Assembly (NCBI RefSeq): GCF_046614695.1 | Contig: NZ_JBKKHQ010000022.1 | Span: 1-53,517, forward strand | Reading direction: 5' to 3' | Source: Pokkaliibacter sp046614695 | GTDB taxonomy: Bacteria > Pseudomonadota > Gammaproteobacteria > Pseudomonadales > Balneatricaceae | DNA: 53,517 nucleotides | Shown here: positions 8,841-16,561 of the stretch, in pieces | Layout: each line of letters begins with the position of its first letter | How positions within the stretch are numbered: position 1 is the stretch's first letter | Position numbers and translations under genes: made by a program | Notes under the pieces: generated by a model | Told to the model about the DNA's origin: nothing | The model's input: the letters and a program-made list of their open reading frames with translations, nothing else | Database searches by the model: none

Positions 8841-10899
8841 ATTGGCTGACGGGTGTCTCGGGATTATTGATAAGTAGCCGAATACCACAGAGCTCACCGG
8901 AGCTGCGCTGTGCTATCTCAATTGTCGCACCGGCGCTGGCCTGAATACTTTTGACTTTGTCATTAAGGCCAAAGCTATCCAGCAGGCAGGGTTGCCATTG
9001 TGGTAAAAGTGGCAGAAAGGGAGCGCACAGGCTGATCTCAATCTGCTGCATTGTCCCTTCTTCGAGCGTTCGGGTGATGAGTTTCCAGTGCTTCGGCTCG
9101 ATGCCCTCAAGTTGCTCCGCTGAGAAGATCAGAATACCCACCAGCAGCTTGCTCAGGGGCATGATATTGGCCATGTAGGGCGGCAGAGGGTGGAAGTCAG
9201 TCTCGAGGCTTAAACGGCCATTCAGCGTTGGGGCCAGCGCTTTTAGCACCTGTGTAATCAGTCCATTTAATTCGACAGGCACATAGCTGCCAGGTTCGGC
9301 TTCAGCCAGTTTCTGCAGATCATGAACGCAGCGCTCGATATCCGTCAGGCTCTGGTGCAGGTCGCGTAAGTATTCACTGGGGTGCTCATCCGACTGGCGC
9401 TCACGATCCAGCAGTAACTGGGATAGTGCCAGCGGCGCATGTACCTCAGCTACCAGCCCTGAAGTGAGCTGGCCCAGCGCGATCATTTTTTCCTGATGCA
9501 GCAGGCGGGACTGCGCACTTTGCCATTGATGAATAAGCTGTTGTTGGCTGTGTCGTTCTGTCTCCAGTTCCGCTGCTGTTTGCTGTAGCTGAGCATTAGC
9601 GGCCTGTAAGGCTTCTGTACGCTCCGCCACTCGTAGCTCAAGCTCACTATTGAGCTGTTCCATCTTGCGCAGGAATTCAGACTTGATCTGAGAGGAGGCA
9701 AGTGCCTGGTCGCGGGCTTCAGACAGTGTTTGCTCAAGAGCGCGTTGCTCTGAAACATCGCGGGCGACAACGACGTACAGTGAAGGTTTCGCATCGGCCA
9801 CCCGGGTGATCTGCGCCAGAATCGGGAAGCTGGTGCCATCTTCACGCACAATCTCAAACTCAATAGGTGCGCTGTTGCTGGTTAGCCATTGGTCAGGCGG
9901 TGTATTCAGAGTGGGGATGAAGTCGCTGAGAGGCTGCATGCGCAGGTTTTCCCATTGGCTGCGAAGTAACTGCAAACCGGCGGGATTGCTTTGCTGAATG
10001 CGCCACTGCTGATCGACCAGCATCAGGCAGTCGGCGATGCTGTGAATAATGGCAGAGGTTTTTGACGCCGTCAGACGCAGCTCCTGCTCAGCCTCTTCTC
10101 GCTGCATGACCTGCAACTGCAGTTGCTGATTAATGCTCTGAGTTCGGTCATTGGTGGCTTCAGACTGATAGAGCGCGCGCTGCAGTCGGGTAACCACCAG
10201 CCAGAAAACGCCAAGTAGAGCGATGATGATCAGCGATTGCAGCGCACTGTAGGAAAGCAACAGGTTGGGCACCGAGTTCGGCCCAAAAGTACGGCTCACC
10301 GCCATGGCTCCGCGAACATCACCGGCTTTCCAGTCATGCTTGTTCGTTTGAGGCGATGCGTTATGGCAGCTGATACAGCTGGGTGAGAGCAGGTCGGCTC
10401 GTGCATAGCTCAGGGTCAGCTGGTCATGCCGGTAGTCGAAGAGGTAATAAGGGCTAAAGGCATTGGAGTTCACTGCCCGCAACGAGTCGCTCTCAAATTC
10501 ATCCTGAGGTTGGGAGCCCTGACCGTTCAGCAGAGGAATATCGCTGTACATGCGGATGCGCAGGCCGGTGTTTTCTTCCATCAGCTGGCGGGCGAGCAGT
10601 CGGGTGAACACATTGGGAAGTGGCAGCGTGTTGTCGTCCTGGCGATATTCATCGCCGATCACCATACCGGCCTTTTCCGCCTTGGGAATCACCTCGCGGG
10701 AATAGAATCCCCGAATTTGAATCAACAGATCCAGATAGTCATCAGCCTGCTGGATCGCTTCTTTCTGCACTCGGGCCAGACGCTGCTGGTAATCACCCCA
10801 GACCAGCAACAGGCTCATTACCATCAGCAGGATAATCACGGCGGCAAAGCGGGGGCCGGAAAAGAGCAGCGCCAGCTTTGGAGGTGTTTTCAAGTCCAC
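8839..10899 (-). CDS. Heme-motif sensor kinase-like protein with degenerate kinase core
   Basis: A 686-aa membrane sensor. A transmembrane helix (about 16-35) is followed by a periplasmic DUF3365/Tll0287-like domain with a c-type heme motif CISCH (Cys175, Cys178, His179). A second membrane helix lies near 220-240, followed by a PAS-like domain (about 275-395) and a coiled coil. The dimerisation segment reads GQLTSGLVAEVHAPLALS. Aligned with the neighbouring kinase's GQLAAGVAHEINNP, the phospho-accepting His is Ala. The ATPase region lacks a recognisable N box and GxG lid. It therefore looks like a redox or ligand sensor that cannot autophosphorylate. It starts with GTG (AAAAGGA upstream), 77 nt after the intact kinase gene, so the two are probably co-transcribed. 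Confidence 0.8.
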   Translation of the reverse strand: MDLKTPPKLALLFSGPRFAAVIILLMVMSLLLVWGDYQQRLARVQKEAIQQADDYLDLLIQIRGFYSREVIPKAEKAGMVIGDEYRQDDNTLPLPNVFTRLLARQLMEENTGLRIRMYSDIPLLNGQGSQPQDEFESDSLRAVNSNAFSPYYLFDYRHDQLTLSYARADLLSPSCISCHNASPQTNKHDWKAGDVRGAMAVSRTFGPNSVPNLLLSYSALQSLIIIALLGVFWLVVTRLQRALYQSEATNDRTQSINQQLQLQVMQREEAEQELRLTASKTSAIIHSIADCLMLVDQQWRIQQSNPAGLQLLRSQWENLRMQPLSDFIPTLNTPPDQWLTSNSAPIEFEIVREDGTSFPILAQITRVADAKPSLYVVVARDVSEQRALEQTLSEARDQALASSQIKSEFLRKMEQLNSELELRVAERTEALQAANAQLQQTAAELETERHSQQQLIHQWQSAQSRLLHQEKMIALGQLTSGLVAEVHAPLALSQLLLDRERQSDEHPSEYLRDLHQSLTDIERCVHDLQKLAEAEPGSYVPVELNGLITQVLKALAPTLNGRLSLETDFHPLPPYMANIMPLSKLLVGILIFSAEQLEGIEPKHWKLITRTLEEGTMQQIEISLCAPFLPLLPQWQPCLLDSFGLNDKVKSIQASAGATIEIAQRSSGELCGIRLLINNPETPVSQ

Positions 10900-10976
10900 A
10901 ATCTATCCTTTTGCCGCTGTCCCTGCGGGCATCTTTGCAGGCTATTTGGTCAATGGGCCAGTCTGAAGAAAGCGTC

Positions 10977-13304
10977 TCAGTGCTCAGGTGGCGTCTGGCG
11001 GATGGGCAGCCAGAGGGTAAAAGTTGTGCCTTCACCGACCTTGCTCTGTACTTCAATCCGACCGTGATGTTTTTCCATAATATTGTAACTCATGGCCAGT
11101 CCCAAGCCCGTTCCCTTGCCAACGGGCTTGGTAGTGAAGAAGGGGTTAAAGATTTGATTCAGATTATTAGGCGCAATGCCACAGCCGGTATCGCTGATGG
11201 CAATAAACGCCTGGTCACCTTGAGTTCCGGTGCGAACCGTCACTGTGCCCGAGTTTTCAATGGCCTGCGCTGCATTTACCAGAAGGTTAAGAATAACCTG
11301 ATTGATTTGTGAGGGAATGCACTCGACTTCAGGCATATCGCCGTATTCTTTCTCGACGGTGGCTTTGTACTTCAGCTCATTGTTGGCGATGTTGAGCGTA
11401 CTCTCGAGCCCTTTGTGCAAATCCGTCCTGGCCCACTTATCGTCGGCGGTGTGGGAGAACTCACGCAGGTCTTCGATGATTTTCTTGACTCGCCGCGTTC
11501 CTTCTCGGGACTCGGTAATCAGTGCCTGCAAATCGCTGATGAGGAAGTCGTAATCCAGCTGTTCCTTGAAGTTGTCCAGCGAGGTTTTCTCCGGCGTAGG
11601 CTCTTCAGGCAAGGCTTGTTCGTAGGCTTCATTCAAGGCCACCAGGTCATGAACATAGTCGCCCATCGCCTCGATATTCGCGGAGATATACGCCATAGGG
11701 TTATTGATTTCATGGGCCACGCCCGCTGCCAGCTGACCGATGGAGGCCATTTTCTCGGATTGGATCAGTTGCGCCTGAGTTTGTTGCAGCTCATTGATCA
11801 GACGAGCATTAGCCTTGTTTTCCGCACTGAGCTGACCGTTCAATTCCTGCAGCTCTTCTGTGCGCGTCATGACGCGGGCTTCCAGCTCCCTGTTGAGGGT
11901 TTCAAGATTGGTTTTCGCTTCTTCCAGTGCCTGTGTGTATTGGCCGAGCTGCTGCCCGGTCAGTACCACGCCGCGGGCGGTATCATCCAGCTCCTGCAGA
12001 TTGAAGTGAGGCAAGCGCTGGTAATAGTTGCCCTGACCGATATTGCGAATCATGCCGGAAACATCGCGCAGGGGATCTGCCACAGAGCGGGCCAGTGAGC
12101 CAGCCTTGCGATAGAGGAAGATAAAGAACACCACATAGAAGGCGACCAGTGCCGCAATCATCATAAAGCCGATGCGGTTAAAGCGACTGTTGAGGGCGAT
12201 GGCATCGGCGAAGATATTCTTCTCTTTGGTCATCGCCATCAGGTACCAGTTGGTGCCATTGATCTGATGCCAGCTGATCAGCATGGGCTCTTTCTGCATG
12301 GTCAAAGTGGTCATGCCACTGGTGGCGCCTTCCTGCATGTGACGCATGAGAATCTGGGTATCACTGCGTTTATTGAGGTTATAGGCATCGGGCAACTCCT
12401 CGCCGTTGTTATTGGCAATCGAGGGTAAAGACCAGTCGGCCTCGCCTTGTGGTGGAATCGCCAGAATATTGCCTGAGCGATCAATCAGCACACCGTAACC
12501 ATCCCAGGGAACGTGAAGGGTTTTTACCTGGGTAATCATTCGATCCAGCGTGACATCCAACCCGACGACGGCTTCCGGATGGCCGCTCTGACGCTGATCA
12601 TTGAGATAGACCGGCGCGATACTGGAAGTCATCCAACCCTGGCCAGCCGGGTCCTGATAAACATCGGTCCAGACCGTGTCACCACTTGGGTTATGCGCGC
12701 CGTCAGCTTCGTAAAAGAAATTGTATTCGGGAATGTTCATGTCGTGGGGGAACTGCTCGAACACATCAAAGGCGGGGTAAATCCGGTTCATGGATTCCTG
12801 GGTATTGATATACACCTGCGCCACCAGCGGCTGTGACTCGACAATATTACGAAACAGCGGGTCGAGCTGGCTCAGCTGAATGGCACGTTCACGCTGCTGG
12901 GCTCCCGCCGGCGTGAGGTTGGACATAAAAAATGCCGCTTCGTTAGGTTTGGAATTCGTGGTGTAGAGCACGCCGTCAGCAACGTTATAACGGGACTGTT
13001 CGCGCTCGCTGCCTGCGAAAGGTGTCATGTAGGCTTCGGTTGCACGCTTTTGCAGTAGTCGCGTCATATTGGCGACCCCCTCCAGCTGATCGGCGATGCG
13101 ATCTGCCTCAATGGTCGAGACCGCATCCAGCTGTGTGCGGGAAACATTACGCATGCTTTGGATGTTTTCATCACGGATGATGCTGTTGGTCAGCAGATAG
13201 GCAACGACCAGTGCGAGCTCGATCAGGATGATCGGGATCAGGGCGCTCTTGAGGTACGAGCGCCATACGCGGCTGAAAAATGTAGGTGAGTTGGCATGAC
13301 TCAT
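10977..13304 (-). CDS. Membrane sensor histidine kinase with periplasmic dCache-like domain
   Basis: A 775-aa histidine kinase. It has a membrane helix near residues 18-40, a large periplasmic dCache/PDC-like sensor region to about 370 (with WTDVYQDPAGQGWMTS and VVGLDVTLDRM segments), a second helix near 380-400, a HAMP-like segment and a coiled coil. The kinase core is intact: His531 in GVAHEINNP, N box NLLVNAAQAIEN, G1 SDTGCGI, F box NPFFTTK, and G2 GTGLGLA. ATG at 13304 is preferred over TTG at 13325 because TTTGGAAAT is well placed. No response regulator is adjacent, so the partner is unknown. It precedes the degenerate kinase in the same orientation. Confidence 0.85.
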   Translation of the reverse strand: MSHANSPTFFSRVWRSYLKSALIPIILIELALVVAYLLTNSIIRDENIQSMRNVSRTQLDAVSTIEADRIADQLEGVANMTRLLQKRATEAYMTPFAGSEREQSRYNVADGVLYTTNSKPNEAAFFMSNLTPAGAQQRERAIQLSQLDPLFRNIVESQPLVAQVYINTQESMNRIYPAFDVFEQFPHDMNIPEYNFFYEADGAHNPSGDTVWTDVYQDPAGQGWMTSSIAPVYLNDQRQSGHPEAVVGLDVTLDRMITQVKTLHVPWDGYGVLIDRSGNILAIPPQGEADWSLPSIANNNGEELPDAYNLNKRSDTQILMRHMQEGATSGMTTLTMQKEPMLISWHQINGTNWYLMAMTKEKNIFADAIALNSRFNRIGFMMIAALVAFYVVFFIFLYRKAGSLARSVADPLRDVSGMIRNIGQGNYYQRLPHFNLQELDDTARGVVLTGQQLGQYTQALEEAKTNLETLNRELEARVMTRTEELQELNGQLSAENKANARLINELQQTQAQLIQSEKMASIGQLAAGVAHEINNPMAYISANIEAMGDYVHDLVALNEAYEQALPEEPTPEKTSLDNFKEQLDYDFLISDLQALITESREGTRRVKKIIEDLREFSHTADDKWARTDLHKGLESTLNIANNELKYKATVEKEYGDMPEVECIPSQINQVILNLLVNAAQAIENSGTVTVRTGTQGDQAFIAISDTGCGIAPNNLNQIFNPFFTTKPVGKGTGLGLAMSYNIMEKHHGRIEVQSKVGEGTTFTLWLPIRQTPPEH

Positions 13305-13686
13305 GGCAATTTCCAAAGCTGACAAACGTGACGATAAGGCCGTTAGCTGCCTTGCTGACTATGTTTTACCGGATGGACTACTATCGCTATCCCCCCGATG
13401 GGCTGCAATAACCGGGGTTGCGCAAAGCTGACAGCTTTTACTTTTATCCTGAAAAAGATAGACCCTGCGCTCACATCTGCCCAACCCGAGCGAGGAGTAG
13501 GAACGAGAGAGGCAGTAGCTGTCATGATCGAGGGTTTTGTTTGAATTTTCTGTTGTCTGCCCCAGTGCCGTACATTGTGCTGCTAGAATAACGCCGCGTT
13601 TCAATGCGGGTCATCTGCCGCTGACTTCAGCGCTGTTCGCAACGTGGCGAGCAGTCGGATGGTGAAGAACGAAGGAGAATATACGT
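13305..13686. other. Intergenic region, no gene recognised
   Basis: This 382-bp region lies between the divergent kinase operon and the permease. It must hold promoters for both directions, but no convincing -35/-10 pair stands out. One short perfect dyad is visible: AAAGCTG-A-CAGCTTT (13424-13438). Small ORFs here show no family resemblance. Confidence 0.5.
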
Positions 13687-14478
13687 ATGCTGGTCTTTTT
13701 GCTGTATCTGGTGCTGGGCGCCGTCGCCGGGGTGCTGGCCGGGCTGTTTGGTATTGGTGGTGGCATGGTTATTGTGCCGGCACTGATTTTCGCCTTTGGC
13801 GCACAGCATGTACCGACTGAGGTGCTAACGCATCTGGCTATCGGCACGTCACTGGCCTGCATCATCACCACCTCCATCAGCTCTATTTACACTCACAATC
13901 AGAAAGGGGGGGTGCTCTGGTCTATTTTTGCCAGTTGTACCCTCGGGATTCTGATCGGCGCGATGCTGGGCGTGCAGACTGCTGTGATGCTGCCAGGGCC
14001 CTTGCTACAAAAATTCATAGGTGTCTTTGCCATTCTGGTAGCGATTCAGATGGCGTTTAACCTCAAACCCAAGGCCGGTCGCGAATTGCCCGGCAAGCCC
14101 GGAATGGTGGCTGCTGGCGGAGTGATTGGCTGGGCATCGGCTATTTTCGGTATTGGTGGCGGCACACTGACCGTGCCTTTTCTCACCTGGTGTAACGTTC
14201 GTATGCAGCAGGCGGTAGGGACGTCTGCCGCGCTAGGGTTACCCATCGCCATTTCCGGTGCGCTGACCAATATAGTGGAAGGGTGGAATGTCGAAGGGCT
14301 GCCGGAATGGAGTCTGGGCTATGTCTACCTGCCCGCCGTTCTCGGCATCATGATTGCTTCAACCCCCTTTGCCCGGGTGGGCGCCAAGCTTGCGCATCGC
14401 CTGCCTGCTCACGTTCTGAAACGCGCCTTCGCTGTACTGCTGGTTATCGTCGGTGTACGGTTTCTCGTTTCCGGCTGA
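13687..14478 (+). CDS. TauE/SafE family sulfite exporter-like permease
   Basis: A 263-aa polytopic membrane protein of about eight helices with the two-fold repeat of the TauE/SafE (DUF81) family. The repeated motif appears as GLFGIGGGMVIVPAL in the first half and AIFGIGGGTLTVPFL in the second. The family moves sulfite, sulfoacetate or other anions across the inner membrane, but the substrate here cannot be determined. GAAGGAG lies upstream of the ATG. It is followed after 45 nt by lgt on the same strand, a common neighbour pair in gammaproteobacteria. Confidence 0.85.
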   Translation: MLVFLLYLVLGAVAGVLAGLFGIGGGMVIVPALIFAFGAQHVPTEVLTHLAIGTSLACIITTSISSIYTHNQKGGVLWSIFASCTLGILIGAMLGVQTAVMLPGPLLQKFIGVFAILVAIQMAFNLKPKAGRELPGKPGMVAAGGVIGWASAIFGIGGGTLTVPFLTWCNVRMQQAVGTSAALGLPIAISGALTNIVEGWNVEGLPEWSLGYVYLPAVLGIMIASTPFARVGAKLAHRLPAHVLKRAFAVLLVIVGVRFLVSG

Positions 14479-14523
14479 ACCGGCTTCGAGTTCAAGGATG
14501 TTATTCGAAAGGTATTCCTTACT

Positions 14524-15309
14524 ATGCTGACTTATCCCCAGATTGATCCTATTGCAGTGGAAATCGGGCCCCTCAAGGTGCACTGGTACGGTCTGATGTA
14601 CCTGATTGGTTTTGCCGCAGCCTGGTGGCTGGGACAAAAACGTCGTGAACGTTTTGGTATTTCCAAGGAACAACTGTCGGATCTGATTTTCTTTGGTGCC
14701 CTGGGTGTCGTGCTCGGCGGGCGTATTGGCTATGTCCTCTTCTACAACTTTGACCGTTTTCTTGATAACCCGCTGTGGTTGTTTGAAGTCTGGGAAGGCG
14801 GGATGTCATTCCACGGTGGCTTGCTGGGCGTGCTCTGTGTAATGGCCTGGCAGTCGAAAAAGCTGAATCTGCGTTGGTTAAGCCTGGGTGACTTTGTTGC
14901 TCCTCTGGTGCCTATTGGATTGGGAGCCGGTCGTATTGGTAACTTCATCGGCGGCGAGCTCTGGGGGCGGGTGACGGATGTGCCCTGGGCGATGGTATTT
15001 CCTCGCGCTGGCGATCAGCCGCGTCATCCATCCCAGCTGTATGAACTGCTGCTGGAGGGCGTCATTCTCTTCACTGTACTCTGGGTTTATTCACGTAAAC
15101 CACGGCCCTCGGGTTCGGTCTCCGGCCTGTTTCTGGTGGGTTATGGCTGCTCGCGGATTATCGTCGAGTTCTTCCGTCAGCCTGATGCGCAACTGGGCTT
15201 TATTGCCTGGGGCTGGCTCACTCAGGGGCAGCTACTCAGCGTGCCCATGGTGCTGGCGGGCTTGGGGCTGATGGTATATGCCCACAAGGCTGAGCGTCCT
15301 CGCCACTAG
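14524..15309 (+). CDS. lgt: Prolipoprotein diacylglyceryl transferase Lgt
   Basis: An inner-membrane enzyme of 261 aa that attaches diacylglycerol from phosphatidylglycerol to the lipobox cysteine of prolipoproteins, the first step of lipoprotein maturation. Several membrane helices are evident. The Lgt signature GRIGNFIGGELWGR is present, as are HWYGLMYLIGF near the N-terminus and GGMSFHGGLLG with the catalytic-region His. It would process the lipoproteins HrcJ and HrpT encoded further right, as well as all others in the cell. It ends at a bidirectional terminator shared with thyA. Confidence 0.96.
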   Translation: MLTYPQIDPIAVEIGPLKVHWYGLMYLIGFAAAWWLGQKRRERFGISKEQLSDLIFFGALGVVLGGRIGYVLFYNFDRFLDNPLWLFEVWEGGMSFHGGLLGVLCVMAWQSKKLNLRWLSLGDFVAPLVPIGLGAGRIGNFIGGELWGRVTDVPWAMVFPRAGDQPRHPSQLYELLLEGVILFTVLWVYSRKPRPSGSVSGLFLVGYGCSRIIVEFFRQPDAQLGFIAWGWLTQGQLLSVPMVLAGLGLMVYAHKAERPRH

Positions 15310-15335
15310 TGACTCCCTAAATAAATCGACGAAAT

Positions 15336-15372
15336 AAAAAAGGGCGGCCTTCTACAGGTCGCCCTTTTTTTC
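15336..15372. terminator. Bidirectional terminator between lgt and thyA
   Basis: AAAAAAGGGCGGCCT (15336-15350) pairs with AGGTCGCCCTTTTTT (15356-15370) with one G-U pair and a 5-nt loop. It has A and T runs on either side and serves the convergent lgt and thyA genes. Confidence 0.9.
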
Positions 15373-15393
15373 GATCCTGAGGGTTAAACGGCA

Positions 15394-16245
15394 TCAGACC
15401 GAGAAGGGATACTGAATCGCGGAATGGTACTCATAGCCTTCAACCCTGAAGTCATCGAGAGTGACCCAGGTTTCCAGATCGTTCAGGCTCTTGATGTCGG
15501 GATTAATGCTAAAGCGAGGCGGCGCCAGAGGCTCACGCTTTAGCTGCACATCGCGCATCAGTGGCAGCTGATCTTCATAGATATGAGCATTCACAATCTT
15601 GTGGTACGCAACGCCGGGTTTGTGGCCGGTGATTTGCGCCATGATCGCCAGCAGGAAATAGACCTGTACCATATTGAAATTCAGCCCGAGGGGAACATCG
15701 CAGCTGCGCTGGGTACTGTTTAGATACAGGGTGTCACCCAGCAGTGAAAAGTGATGGCTGTACATGCAGGGACGCAGGCAGCCAAGGTGAAATTCGCCAG
15801 GGTTATAAAAACTCAGGATTTCTCCACGATCATCCACGCCGCGGGAAAGCTCATCAACAATCTTGGCCAGCTGATCAATCGGTGTGCCTTCCGGTGTCTG
15901 CCATGCACGGCCCTGCACCCCGTATACGCGGCCCATATCATCTTCACCCTGACGAGCAGGGTTGGCCAGCCAGGCTGCGTTTTCATTGGCGTTGGCATCC
16001 CAGGTTTTTGCGCCCAGTTTGCGAAAATCTGCGGCGCTGCTGTAACCCCGGATATAGCCCAGCATTTCCGCTATCGCTGCTTTCCAGAAGCTTTTACGAG
16101 TCGTTATTAATGGAAACTCGCCCTTGGCGACATCGTAGGTGAGGTCGGCATTGATGACCGTCAGGCAGCGCTTGCCGGTGCGCTGGTTTTCGACCCAGAC
16201 CCCTTCATCGACAAGGCGCTGGCAAAGATCAAGATACTGTTTCAT
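15394..16245 (-). CDS. thyA: Thymidylate synthase
   Basis: A 283-aa enzyme that methylates dUMP to dTMP using methylene-tetrahydrofolate, producing dihydrofolate that FolA must recycle. Visible signatures are the nucleophile Cys160 in GCLRPCMYS, followed by QRSCDVPLGLNFNMVQ, and the C-terminal H-I-YEDQ and YHSAIQYPFSV segments. It is slightly longer than E. coli ThyA (264 aa). AGGA lies just before the ATG. In many relatives folA follows thyA directly. Here folA lies 21.5 kb away on the opposite strand, with T3SS genes between them. Confidence 0.95.
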   Translation of the reverse strand: MKQYLDLCQRLVDEGVWVENQRTGKRCLTVINADLTYDVAKGEFPLITTRKSFWKAAIAEMLGYIRGYSSAADFRKLGAKTWDANANENAAWLANPARQGEDDMGRVYGVQGRAWQTPEGTPIDQLAKIVDELSRGVDDRGEILSFYNPGEFHLGCLRPCMYSHHFSLLGDTLYLNSTQRSCDVPLGLNFNMVQVYFLLAIMAQITGHKPGVAYHKIVNAHIYEDQLPLMRDVQLKREPLAPPRFSINPDIKSLNDLETWVTLDDFRVEGYEYHSAIQYPFSV

Positions 16246-16561
16246 AGGTCCTGCTCGCCGGAGAAATGGCCAGTCATGGCTGGTGAAAGAGTGGCTATTT
16301 TACGCGCTCAGCTGTGCTTGTCATCTCGACAGATGAAACCTGATTTTATGGAGTGATCTGGCAGGACGAAAATACGACTTTTCACGTCATGGAAACGTTT
16401 TAATGATGGCTGCGTGGGAAGTGAAAGTGATAATCTGGCACTCCCGGCTATCTGATAATTGCTAATAAAAATAAATGCTAACCGTATGTCAGTTAGTGCT
16501 ATGCCGAGGCAACTGATGGTTCCTGTTCACCCTTAGAGATTGGACAAGGAGGCATCACTCT
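16246..16561. other. Intergenic region upstream of the first AvrE-type gene; weak hrp-box-like element
   Basis: This 316-bp region marks the left edge of the T3SS island. No gene is seen. No canonical hrp box is present. The nearest match is GGAAGT (16417-16422), then 15 nt, then GCACTCC (16438-16444). It has the spacing of the other boxes but three departures from consensus. No transposon ends or attachment repeats were recognised at the junction. Confidence 0.35.

Noticed and set aside
10426..12098. Long + strand ORFs (213 and 227 aa) at 10426-11067 and 11415-12098
   Set aside because: They are antisense to the two kinase genes, which have intact domain structure on the minus strand.
13395..13470. 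Riboswitch-like segment (GCGCAAAGCTGACAGC) resembling part of a cyclic di-GMP-I aptamer
   Set aside because: Only one half-motif resembles the aptamer; the other conserved half and the flanking helix do not fit, so it was not called.
16246..16561. Mobile element ends or att site at the left junction of the T3SS island
   Set aside because: No tRNA, integrase, transposase or matching direct or inverted repeats could be seen by eye.
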